Origin: an uncultured Candidatus Saccharibacteria bacterium
GTDB lineage: Bacteria > Patescibacteria > Saccharimonadia > Saccharimonadales > Nanosynbacteraceae
DNA: 8,513 bases
NCBI GenBank assembly: GCA_947097375.1
Contig: CAMURE010000021.1
Span: 1-8,513 of the forward strand
Reading direction: 5' to 3'
Made by a program: the position numbers and the translations under genes. The notes under the pieces were generated by a model. It saw nothing but the letters and a program-made list of their open reading frames with translations, was not told the origin of the DNA and ran no database searches. This document shows, one piece after another, positions 1-5,365 of this stretch. Positions within the stretch are counted from its first letter, which is position 1; each line of letters starts with the position of its first letter.

Positions 1-308
1 TAAAGGATGCCTTAAAGCAGCCATTCCTACAGATTATGCGTAATGCTGGCTTGAATGCCGATGCGCTACTAGCGCAAGTCGAAGCGGGTAAGGCTGGCTT
101 TGGCGTTAATGTCATGAAACCTGAAAATGAATTGGTGGATGTCAAAAAAGCTGGCGTTATCGACCCAGCGCGTGTCACCAAGGAAGCGGTGCAGAACGCG
201 GTATCTATCGCCTCAACCGCAGCAACCATGGGCGCACTGGTCGTCGATGTACCAGAGCCAGAAGCTCCAGCTGCACCTGGTGGCATGCCGGGCATGGGGA
301 TGATGTAA
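1..308 (+). CDS. groEL: Chaperonin GroEL (Hsp60), C-terminal end, partial
   Basis: This is the last roughly 101 codons of the 60-kDa chaperonin, which forms the double-ring cage that folds cytosolic proteins in an ATP-dependent cycle with GroES. The frame is already open at position 3, so the gene begins outside the window. The visible part covers the end of the equatorial domain. It has the LKQPFLQIMRNAG stretch (family pattern: aL..P..qIa.NAG), then GFGVNV, then VIDPARVTKEAVQNAVSIA, the classic GroEL C-terminal helix that also contributes to the ATP-binding half. It ends in the Gly/Met tail GGMPGMGMM, the flexible tail that projects into the folding cavity. The reading frame is intact and stops with TAA at 306-308. 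A strong hairpin terminator follows 19 bases later, so groEL is the last gene of its transcript. The ATG at 36 is an internal Met, not the start. Confidence 0.97.
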   Translation, partial: KDALKQPFLQIMRNAGLNADALLAQVEAGKAGFGVNVMKPENELVDVKKAGVIDPARVTKEAVQNAVSIASTAATMGALVVDVPEPEAPAAPGGMPGMGMM

Positions 309-327
309 GACCCTTGCTTCTACCAGC

Positions 328-356
328 AAAATGTCCCGTTTCGTGCGGGACATTTT
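328..356. terminator. Bidirectional intrinsic terminator between groEL and the convergent gene at 410-880
   Basis: A perfect 11-bp stem pairs 328-338 (AAAATGTCCCG) with 346-356 (CGGGACATTTT) around a 7-base loop. The run of A on the left arm and T on the right makes it symmetrical, so each strand reads a GC-rich stem followed by a short T tract. It is therefore placed to stop both groEL from the left and the 410-880 gene from the right. On the plus strand further T-rich sequence (ATATTATTTG) follows. Confidence 0.9.
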
Positions 357-409
357 ATATTATTTGTGTGAGTTTGAGTTCGTGCTAGATTGTCCTTACG
401 GTTGCAGTC

Positions 410-880
410 TTAACTTTGCGACAAGAAATCAATTTCCTTGATGATGTCAAGCAGTGCCTGGGCTTTGCGGGTTTCGTCGGGGATGGCGACGGCAGCTTCA
501 TGCGCTGGGGCAATCAGTGAGGTATCATCAGTTGAGCGCAGTAGCAGGAGGTAGGTATCAAACTTTTCCTCAGGCGAGACGTTGAGCTTATCAACCAGCG
601 GCCGAAGCTCGCTCAGGGCATTTTGTTTAATGTCGTCAAGTGACATGTCGGTCGGGGTGATATACGACCGGCTGGCACTGTCGGTGGTTGGTCGTGATGT
701 TGGTGCGGCTGTACTGGGCGGCGTGGTGGTTTGCGGCTTGGCCGGGCGGCCTGTTGTGTCGGCGCTCTGTGCACCAGTCTCTTCAAACCGTAGATTGTCA
801 TCGCTGCCGCCAGAGACACCCGCCAGCACGTTGGCTAGATCTTGATCACTGTTGACTTGTCCGCTGTCTTGAATTGTCAT
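410..880 (-). CDS. Conserved hypothetical protein, disordered N-terminus plus helical C-terminal domain
   Basis: A 156-residue acidic protein with no signal peptide, membrane segment or cysteine. Residues 1-78 look disordered: they are rich in Thr, Pro, Ser, Asp and Gln, with a TTTPPSTAAPTSRPTT stretch at about 51-66. Residues 79-155 are predicted to be helical and contain the blocks DMSLDDIKQNALSELRPL, EEKFDTYLLLLRSTDD and ETRKAQALLDIIKEIDFL. I recall very similar C-terminal blocks in unnamed Saccharibacteria proteins, but no function is known to me. The ATG at 878-880 is preceded on the minus strand by GAGGTG at a suitable distance, which supports this start. The gene is divergent from the isomerase at 958 and convergent with groEL. 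The helical domain suggests a cytosolic adaptor or small regulatory protein, but this is only an inference. Confidence 0.85.
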   Translation of the reverse strand: MTIQDSGQVNSDQDLANVLAGVSGGSDDNLRFEETGAQSADTTGRPAKPQTTTPPSTAAPTSRPTTDSASRSYITPTDMSLDDIKQNALSELRPLVDKLNVSPEEKFDTYLLLLRSTDDTSLIAPAHEAAVAIPDETRKAQALLDIIKEIDFLSQS

Positions 881-903
881 ACCCCACCTCTTTTCACATT
901 ACG

Positions 904-933
904 ATTATGCTTGCTTTCTATGCTATACTGTAA
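904..933 (-). promoter_or_regulatory. Putative promoter of the 410-880 gene
   Basis: Read on the minus strand, a -35-like TTACAG (complement of 928-933) is followed after 18 bp by a -10-like CATAAT (complement of 904-909). It lies 23 bp upstream of the gene's start codon, leaving room for a short leader with the GAGGTG ribosome binding site. It physically overlaps the opposite-facing promoter at 921-929. Confidence 0.45.
921..929 (+). promoter_or_regulatory. Putative extended -10 promoter of the isomerase gene
   Basis: TGCTATACT fits the extended -10 form TGnTATAnT, with TATACT at 924-929. A -35 box is poor (TTACGA at 899-904, spacing 19), which is normal for extended -10 promoters. It lies 28 bp upstream of the ATG at 958. 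A strong ribosome binding site, AAAGGAGG at 941-948, follows at 9-base spacing and fixes that start codon. Confidence 0.5.
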
Positions 934-957
934 CACAGGAAAAGGAGGAATTTCAAG

Positions 958-1995
958 ATGCTTGACGACAGAAATCTTTTAGCGCAGCGCGACCCGGGTA
1001 ATACACGAACGAGTGCAGTGGCAGTGACGACACAGACGGACTTTGCGGCCGAAGTAGCGTCACCGGCGAGTCCCGGCGAGGTGGCGAATGTGGTGCTGGC
1101 TGGCATGGGCGGCTCGGCGCTGGCGGCAGATATGGTCAAGGTGCTGACAGCTGATCAGATTATGGTGCCGCTTGAGGTGGTGAAAGGCTATCAGCTACCG
1201 CATTTTGTGAATGAAAAAACACTGGTTATTGCTATTAGCCACTCGGGAAATACCGAGGAGACGATGAGCTGCTATCAGCAGGCTCGTGAGCATGGCTGTC
1301 AGTTGGCGGTGATGGCGACGGGCGGGAAATTGTTTGCAGCGGCCGAGGCGGATAATCTGCCGCGGGTACGTGTCCCGTCGGGCGGCCAGCCGCGGATGTC
1401 AACGACATACCATTTGCGTGGATTACTAAAACTGCTCAGCCAGTTTGAGGTGATCGACGATAGCCTGTACCACGCGGTCACAACCAGTGGCGCATGGCTG
1501 AAAGATCAGCTGAGCCAATGGGCTGAAGATGTACCGACGGCGGATAATTATGCCAAGCAACTGGCGCTCAAGCTAGTTGGCTCGACCCAGGTGTTTTATG
1601 CGGGCGAATTGACATGGCCGCTGGCGTATAAGTGGAAGATTAGCTTTAACGAGTCAGCGAAAAACGTGGCGTTTTGGAATCAATATCCAGAGTTCAGTCA
1701 CAATGAGTTCATCGGCTGGTCGTCACATCCGGTCGATAAGCCGTATAAGGTCGTTGATTTTCGGAGTAGCCTTGAGCGTCCACGAATTCGGGAGCGAATG
1801 GAGTTAACTGATCGGTTATTATCAGGTATGCGCCCGAAGGCCGAAGTGGTCGAGCTACAGGGCGAGACACTGGTTGAGCAGCTGCTGTGGGGGCTGGCGT
1901 TGGGTGAAATTGTCAGTATCTATGCGGGTATTCTCAACGGTGTCAATCCAGAGCCGGTGGCGCTGGTTGAGCAGCTAAAAAAGGAATTGTCGTAG
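958..1995 (+). CDS. Bifunctional phosphoglucose/phosphomannose isomerase (SIS family)
   Basis: A 345-residue cytosolic enzyme of the SIS-domain PGI/PMI family, which interconverts glucose-6-phosphate or mannose-6-phosphate with fructose-6-phosphate. The N-terminal SIS half carries GMGGSALAADM (49-59), the phosphate-binding SHSGNTEET (94-102) and GGQPRMS (142-148). The second half carries FNESAK (230-235) and PEFSHNEFIGW (244-254), and the end has NPEPVALVEQLKK. In the Pyrobaculum enzyme, as I recall it, the catalytic residues are Arg135, Glu203, His219 and Lys298. Here Arg146, Glu232, His248 and Lys341 occupy the equivalent motifs, and the 16-residue Glu-His spacing is identical. Length is normal for the family. 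The start is fixed by AAAGGAGG nine bases upstream. It is a single-gene transcript closed by a strong terminator. It probably replaces classical Pgi and ManA, linking glycolytic or pentose intermediates to mannose-containing glycans; this role is inferred. Confidence 0.9.
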   Translation: MLDDRNLLAQRDPGNTRTSAVAVTTQTDFAAEVASPASPGEVANVVLAGMGGSALAADMVKVLTADQIMVPLEVVKGYQLPHFVNEKTLVIAISHSGNTEETMSCYQQAREHGCQLAVMATGGKLFAAAEADNLPRVRVPSGGQPRMSTTYHLRGLLKLLSQFEVIDDSLYHAVTTSGAWLKDQLSQWAEDVPTADNYAKQLALKLVGSTQVFYAGELTWPLAYKWKISFNESAKNVAFWNQYPEFSHNEFIGWSSHPVDKPYKVVDFRSSLERPRIRERMELTDRLLSGMRPKAEVVELQGETLVEQLLWGLALGEIVSIYAGILNGVNPEPVALVEQLKKELS

Positions 1996-2016
1996 GCTCA
2001 TTTGGGCCGGAGAATA

Positions 2017-2049
2017 AAAAGTGGCGCCCGGGGAGAGGGCGCCGCTTTT
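2017..2049. terminator. Bidirectional intrinsic terminator between the isomerase and the ABC permease
   Basis: Arms 2017-2029 and 2037-2049 form a 13-bp stem containing one G·T pair (T2022/G2044), with GGCGCCC/GGGCGCC as its core and a 7-base loop. The left arm starts with an A run and the right arm ends in TTTT. Both strands therefore show a stem plus T tract: CTTTTATTT on plus and CTTTTTATTC on minus. It is placed to end the isomerase mRNA and, from the other side, the ABC operon. Confidence 0.92.
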
Positions 2050-2056
2050 ATTTAAG

Positions 2057-2071
2057 GGCCCACTAAGGGCC
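2057..2071 (-). terminator. Auxiliary hairpin just downstream of the ABC permease
   Basis: GGCCC (2057-2061) and GGGCC (2067-2071) pair around a 5-base loop, 18 bases beyond the permease stop codon. On the minus strand the stem is followed by CTTAAAT, a weak T tract. It may act as the first half of a tandem terminator with 2017-2049 or only protect the mRNA 3' end. Confidence 0.4.
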
Positions 2072-2089
2072 GTGGTCGATTTGTGCGAA

Positions 2090-3307
2090 TTAGTGGCGCA
2101 GGCTCTCAATCGGATCTTTACCAGCAGCGCGACTGGCTGGATAGATGCCAAAGAGCATACCGATGATCAAGGCTCCGCCGATGGTCAGGGCGGCTGCTTG
2201 CCATTCGAGAACTGGGGTGAATGGCAGATACATACCAAGGAGGAATGACGCGCCGAGGCCGATAACGTAGCCGAGAACACCGCCAAAGAGACCGATGATG
2301 GCTGATTCGATGAGGAATTGGGCGACAATGGTGCGGTTGGTGGCACCAACGGCCTTGCGGATACCAACTTCGCGCTGGCGTTCGGCGACCGAAACGAGCA
2401 TGATGTTGGTGATGCCAATGCCACCAACTAGCAGCGAGATGCCGGCGATAACCGCCATGGCTGTCGACAGTGCGTTCACCAGGTGGGAGTTTGGTGCGGT
2501 GATGGCTTGGCCGACCAAGGTGTGGTAGTCGGTGTCGCCCTGATGTTGCTGGGCGAGGACTTTTTTGGCTGCATCAATTTTAGTTTGCAGCGCCATACCA
2601 TTGTCGGCAGTGATGAGGATTTGCTGGATCTGGGCGGTGTTTTGGGTGAACTTTTTGCTAACGGCTAGTGGCAGAACGATGGAGCGATTAAAATCAACAC
2701 CAAGGTAACTAGGCGCAGTTTCCGGCTCGTCGAGGACGCCGACGACTGTGAGTGTTTCGCCGCGGAGTTTGAGGACGCTACCGAGGGATTTTTCAGTGCC
2801 GAATAGGTCAATTGATAGCTGTTTACCGATCACGACGCCGTTGGCTTCGTCGATGAACTGCCCCTCGCGCAACTTGAGGCCGGCGAGTTTCGCCAGCTCG
2901 CCCGAGCTACCGATAACCGTGATGCGCTCTAGTTTGGTCTTGCCGTCTGGTGTCGATAAATTAGCATGAAATGTTGCCAGCGGTGCGGCGCTGTTATTGG
3001 TCGCCTTGGCAATTTCTCGGGCGTCCTGCTCGGTCAGCGTATTTACCATCTGGGCGGCGTGTCCGGAGCTGAGTGACAGCAATGAATCTGGCCGCGCCTC
3101 GCTACCAGACCGAATTAGCGCAGTAGTGTCAGATATCTTGGCGGACTGATCGCCAAACAGGCGGCTCGTGCCAGTCAGCAGCGATAGGATAATGGTGATG
3201 CTAGCAATACCGACCATGATGCCAAAAATCGACAAGTAGGTGCGGACTTTATTTGACTTGAGCGACTCAGTAGCGTTCTCGAAGTGATTATTGAGGAGCA
3301 TTTTCAT
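2090..3307 (-). CDS. MacB/FtsX-type ABC transporter permease
   Basis: A 405-residue membrane protein of the type VII (MacB/LolCDE-like) ABC superfamily, which couples ATP hydrolysis to mechanical work on extracytoplasmic substrates such as peptides, lipoproteins or cell-wall enzymes. The first membrane helix is at about 22-46 with the family signature VRTYLSIFGIMVGIAS. A large extracytoplasmic MacB-type domain follows (about 50-275). Three C-terminal helices (about 281-306, 328-360, 370-392) surround GGIGITNIMLVSVAERQREVGIRKAVGA (two blocks, 295-322). The protein ends in the usual PASRAAGKDPIESLRH. Length and topology are complete. The start ATG overlaps the ATPase stop (ATGA), so translation is coupled; a second ATG at codon 3 is an alternative start, and no clear ribosome binding site is seen. 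No MacA-like fusion protein is in the window, so the substrate and direction are unknown. Confidence 0.93.
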   Translation of the reverse strand: MKMLLNNHFENATESLKSNKVRTYLSIFGIMVGIASITIILSLLTGTSRLFGDQSAKISDTTALIRSGSEARPDSLLSLSSGHAAQMVNTLTEQDAREIAKATNNSAAPLATFHANLSTPDGKTKLERITVIGSSGELAKLAGLKLREGQFIDEANGVVIGKQLSIDLFGTEKSLGSVLKLRGETLTVVGVLDEPETAPSYLGVDFNRSIVLPLAVSKKFTQNTAQIQQILITADNGMALQTKIDAAKKVLAQQHQGDTDYHTLVGQAITAPNSHLVNALSTAMAVIAGISLLVGGIGITNIMLVSVAERQREVGIRKAVGATNRTIVAQFLIESAIIGLFGGVLGYVIGLGASFLLGMYLPFTPVLEWQAAALTIGGALIIGMLFGIYPASRAAGKDPIESLRH

Positions 3308-4449
3308 GACTTTTTCGTAGCTTTCCGTTCTTTTTTGGCTGGTTTCTTCGTTGACTTTGCGGCAGCAGTTGTTGCATCGTCGGCTTTATCGGATTTAGGG
3401 GCGGGTTTCTTTTCGGTTGGCGCGCTAGAACTTTTTGCAGCATCAGGGTCAGCTGATTTTTTACTCTGTTCGGTATCAGCCTTAATGGTCTTTGCGGTTG
3501 TCTTGGTTGAGGTGGCGCCAAGCGGTCGCTTTGGCGGGAGGTCGTCCGGGGATTTTACTGGATCGGCCGGCTGTTTCTCAGGAGCGGTTTTTGCCGGTTC
3601 GGCCTTCTCGGTTTTCTCAGCTTTCTCTACCTTCTCGCTCTTTTCATTTGGCTCATCTTTTGCGTCTTTGGTGGCTACTGTGTGCACCGGAGTTGAGCTC
3701 ACTGGAGTTGCTGGCTGGTCATCACCGCCCAGCTTTTGCTTAAAGATCTTCTTGATATGATGGGTATCAGTGTCAATGCGCCCATCAAGCATAGAAATCA
3801 CCCGGCTGGCATAGGACAGCAGCTCTGGATTGTGCGTTACCATGATAATCGTATTGCCTCGGCGGTGAATGTCGGACAGCTCCTCCATGATGATGTGACT
3901 GGACTTGGAGTCAAGATTGCCAGTCGGCTCGTCAGCCAGGATGATCGATGGGCTGTTGACCAGTGCTCGGGCAATCGCTACGCGCTGAACCTGACCGCCA
4001 GATAGCTGATGCGGCAAATAATACTCGCGCTCGCCCAGATGGAAATTACGCAAGATTCGGCTGGCCTCCTGGAGGCGTTTGGTCTTACTGATGCCTTTAT
4101 AAGTAAGCGGCAGGGCAACATTATCAATCACCGTCAGGCGCGGGATGAGATTGAAATGTTGAAAAATAAAGCCGATATCGCGAGAACGAATCGTGGCGTG
4201 GTGGGTCGCCGTCAGATCCTCGACTGATTTATTGTCAAGGTAATATTCGCCCTCTGACGGATGGTCGAGCAATCCGAGGATATTAAGCAGGGTCGTCTTG
4301 CCGCAGCCGGATGGGCCGACGATGGCGATGAACTCGCCCTTTTTGACCTCAAGATTGACATTGTCTAGCGCCACCTGCTCGGCGTCACCGAAGCCAAATC
4401 GTTTGGTTACATTAGTAAGTTTAATTCGCGTTGAAGGATCATTCATCAT
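3304..4449 (-). CDS. MacB/LolD-type ABC transporter ATP-binding protein with a long charged C-terminal tail
   Basis: A 381-residue cytosolic ATPase that should power the permease encoded directly downstream. Residues 8-230 form a complete nucleotide-binding domain: Walker A GPSGCGKT (45-52), Q-loop Gln97 in GFIFQHFNLIPRLT, signature LSGGQ (149-153), Walker B IILADE (169-174), D-loop GNLD and H-loop His206. The spacing and the FQxFNLIP and EPTGNLD blocks are typical of LolD/MacB ATPases, which normally end near residue 230. Here a tail of about 147 residues follows (235-381), very rich in Lys, Ala, Pro, Glu, Ser and Thr. It has EKx triplets at 269-283 and a basic KKPAKKERKATKK end. The stop TGA overlaps the permease ATG. 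Start: two consecutive ATGs, with AAAAGG just upstream. The transport domain call is near certain; the tail's function is unknown. Confidence 0.95.
   Translation of the reverse strand: MMNDPSTRIKLTNVTKRFGFGDAEQVALDNVNLEVKKGEFIAIVGPSGCGKTTLLNILGLLDHPSEGEYYLDNKSVEDLTATHHATIRSRDIGFIFQHFNLIPRLTVIDNVALPLTYKGISKTKRLQEASRILRNFHLGEREYYLPHQLSGGQVQRVAIARALVNSPSIILADEPTGNLDSKSSHIIMEELSDIHRRGNTIIMVTHNPELLSYASRVISMLDGRIDTDTHHIKKIFKQKLGGDDQPATPVSSTPVHTVATKDAKDEPNEKSEKVEKAEKTEKAEPAKTAPEKQPADPVKSPDDLPPKRPLGATSTKTTAKTIKADTEQSKKSADPDAAKSSSAPTEKKPAPKSDKADDATTAAAKSTKKPAKKERKATKKS
3601..3645 (-). repeat. Tandem Glu-Lys-X triplets in the ATPase tail
   Basis: Five consecutive codon triplets encode EKS, EKV, EKA, EKT and EKA (residues 269-283 of the ATPase). 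The bases vary at third positions (GAA/GAG, AAA/AAG), so the repeat is kept at protein level and is not a recent DNA slippage product. The period of three residues does not match a coiled-coil heptad. It gives a highly charged, probably extended or single-helix segment. Confidence 0.8.
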
Positions 4450-4457
4450 TGCCTTTT

Positions 4458-4487
4458 ATTATAGACAAAAAGCCGCTCCGGTTGCAA
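4458..4487 (-). promoter_or_regulatory. Putative promoter of the ABC operon
   Basis: On the minus strand, TTGCAA (4487-4482) is followed after 18 bp by a perfect TATAAT (4463-4458). The -10 box ends only 8 bases before the ATPase ATG. Transcription starting at the usual distance would begin within about two bases of the start codon, giving a leaderless or nearly leaderless mRNA. In that case the AAAAGG between the -10 box and the ATG would not be in the transcript. Confidence 0.6.
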
Positions 4488-4500
4488 CCGCTAGCGGACT
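4471..4500. repeat. Palindromic hairpin region between the ABC operon and tRNA-Ser
   Basis: A perfect 12-bp palindrome CGGTTGCAACCG (4479-4490) overlaps a perfect 10-bp palindrome CCGCTAGCGG (4488-4497). CCGCT (4473-4477) can also pair with AGCGG (4493-4497) to give one larger hairpin, extended by AG/CT with a bulged A. An A run precedes it on the plus strand, so the minus strand reads a stem followed by TTTTTGTC, which looks like a terminator. It could be a repressor operator covering the shared -35 region, or a terminator of antisense transcription; the sequence does not decide. Confidence 0.65.
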
Positions 4501-4503
4501 TTC

Positions 4504-4512
4504 TGTTATAAT
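4504..4512 (+). promoter_or_regulatory. Putative extended -10 promoter for tRNA-Ser
   Basis: TGTTATAAT is a perfect extended -10 (TGnTATAAT), with TATAAT at 4507-4512. It lies 9 bp before the mature tRNA 5' end, so the primary transcript would have almost no 5' leader. The palindromic TTGCAA at 4482-4487 lies 19 bp upstream and could act as a weak -35. The same hexamer serves the opposite promoter. Confidence 0.6.
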
Positions 4513-4521
4513 ATGCATCAC

Positions 4522-4613
4522 GGAAGGATGCAGGAGTGGTTGAACTGGCACGCCTGGAAAGTGTGTAGGCTCTTCACGGGGTCTCCGGGGTTCGAATCCC
4601 CGTCCTTCCGCCA
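4522..4613 (+). tRNA. tRNA-Ser (anticodon GGA)
   Basis: A complete class II tRNA with encoded CCA. The acceptor stem GGAAGGA (4522-4528) pairs with TCCTTCC (4603-4609). The discriminator is G4610, as expected for serine, and CCA is at 4611-4613. The D-arm is closed by CAG (4531-4533) and CTG (4545-4547). The anticodon stem CACGC/GTGTG holds the loop CTGGAAA, with anticodon GGA at 4556-4558, which reads UCC and UCU. A long variable arm (about 4566-4585) can form AGGCTC/GGGTCT with two G·T pairs. The T-stem CGGGG/CCCCG holds the loop TTCGAAT. All parts are intact. Confidence 0.97.
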
Positions 4614-4657
4614 GAGTTGGATTGCGTGAGGCCTTGGTGCCGGGAGTGCGTAGTTAG

Positions 4658-4666
4658 TGATATTAT
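4658..4666 (+). promoter_or_regulatory. Possible promoter of the 4724-5308 gene
   Basis: TGATATTAT fits an extended -10 (TGnTATTAT) 57 bp upstream of the ATG at 4724. No convincing -35 is visible at 16-18 bp. Read-through from tRNA-Ser is also possible, because I see no T-tract terminator between 4613 and 4723. Confidence 0.35.
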
Positions 4667-4723
4667 TAACATGTAGCGATCAAGCGAATATTGAAATTAT
4701 AAACGCGTAAAGGAGGTGCTGGA

Positions 4724-5308
4724 ATGAACGAAATAATTCAGAAGAGATACCGGGTAGGCGACGATGCCGTATTTATTCCGGGCAATGAAGCGAGGGAGTT
4801 GGATAAGGTGCATGGCATAACAGACTCCAAGCGTCAAGAGGCGGTTCATGAAGGGGTGGCAGCTGCTATCCGTGATTATCTTTCGGATCCAGAGATCACT
4901 GAGAGTCGATCTAACCAGCCCTCTGCTGCCGACATTGAAGATTTTATTGCTTCAGGAGGGCGACGGGAAATGTTATGTAGCCAATGCAAGAGGCCGCTGG
5001 GCGAGATAGCCCTAAGGAGTGAGACGACACGCGGGGCGAGAGCTCCTAGGCGGAAAAATCCCCCCGTTGGCTTGAAGCCATCCCGGCTTATAAATAAAGC
5101 GGCGCATACTGGACAGGGGGCTGAAAAGCAGGGTAGGGCTGTCAAGTCTGAGCATGTTCCAATTGGCTTGACTCTCCCTGAATATCTCGAGAAAGAGTTC
5201 ACCATTATTCGGCTCCCAACCCCGCAAAGAAGTCTCCTCATAGACCCGCGGGAATTTCCCGGCCGGGACCAAACAAACTCTTCTCTTACGGAGCTCCCAG
5301 AATATTAA
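4724..5308 (+). CDS. Hypothetical protein with a single CxxC motif
   Basis: A 194-residue protein I do not recognise. It has no signal peptide or membrane helix. Residues 1-80 look folded and mostly helical (for example DSKRQEAVHEGVAAAIRDYL at 34-53). CSQC at 85-88, directly followed by KRPLGE, resembles one half of a zinc knuckle, but these are the only cysteines, so zinc binding would need a dimer or His ligands. Residues 95-145 are basic and probably disordered. LPEYLEKEFTIIRLP (151-165) may be a short folded segment. The start is well supported by AAAGGAGGTG (4709-4718), an almost ideal ribosome binding site. The gene uses AGA, AGG and ATA codons more freely than the neighbouring housekeeping genes by eye. 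That difference and its place directly behind a tRNA gene hint at an acquired accessory gene, but no mobile gene or att repeat is visible. Confidence 0.7.
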   Translation: MNEIIQKRYRVGDDAVFIPGNEARELDKVHGITDSKRQEAVHEGVAAAIRDYLSDPEITESRSNQPSAADIEDFIASGGRREMLCSQCKRPLGEIALRSETTRGARAPRRKNPPVGLKPSRLINKAAHTGQGAEKQGRAVKSEHVPIGLTLPEYLEKEFTIIRLPTPQRSLLIDPREFPGRDQTNSSLTELPEY

Positions 5309-5353
5309 GTGTAATTATTATATGATCACAATAAGATAGATTGTAGAATCTTC

Positions 5354-5359
5354 AATAAT
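5354..5359 (+). promoter_or_regulatory. Possible -10 element for a leaderless mRNA of the 5366-5944 gene
   Basis: AATAAT (one mismatch to TATAAT) ends six bases before the ATG at 5366. No Shine-Dalgarno sequence lies in that gap, so a transcript starting at or next to the ATG would explain the missing ribosome binding site. The -35 region is weak. A small AGATT/AATCT hairpin (5338-5351) lies just upstream. Confidence 0.35.
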
Positions 5360-5365
5360 AAACTT

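Noticed and set aside
36..308. Short separate gene starting at the ATG at 36
   Set aside because: The frame is open to the window edge with GroEL sequence before this Met, so it is internal to groEL.
2021..2248. 75-residue plus-strand frame over the terminator and permease 3' end
   Set aside because: It begins inside the terminator stem and runs opposite the conserved FtsX C-terminus.
3284..3760. 158-residue plus-strand reading frame, hydrophobic with Phe/Ala/Ser/Gly
   Set aside because: It is the exact complement of the Lys/Glu/Ala-rich ATPase tail (AAG/GAG read backwards give Leu, Phe and Ser). It has no ribosome binding site, and the opposite frame is a clear gene with a functional overlap.
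4590..4613. Attachment site: repeat of the tRNA-Ser 3' end further right
   Set aside because: I looked for copies of the TTCGAATCCC or TCCTTCCGCCA segments downstream to 8513 and saw none, and no integrase is present. Integration remains only a possibility from position.
4876..5241. 121-residue minus-strand frame opposite the CxxC gene
   Set aside because: It lacks a good ribosome binding site and starts inside the plus gene, which has a near-ideal AAAGGAGGTG. Its composition looks like a complement artefact. A second minus frame at 5012-5272 is rejected for the same reason.
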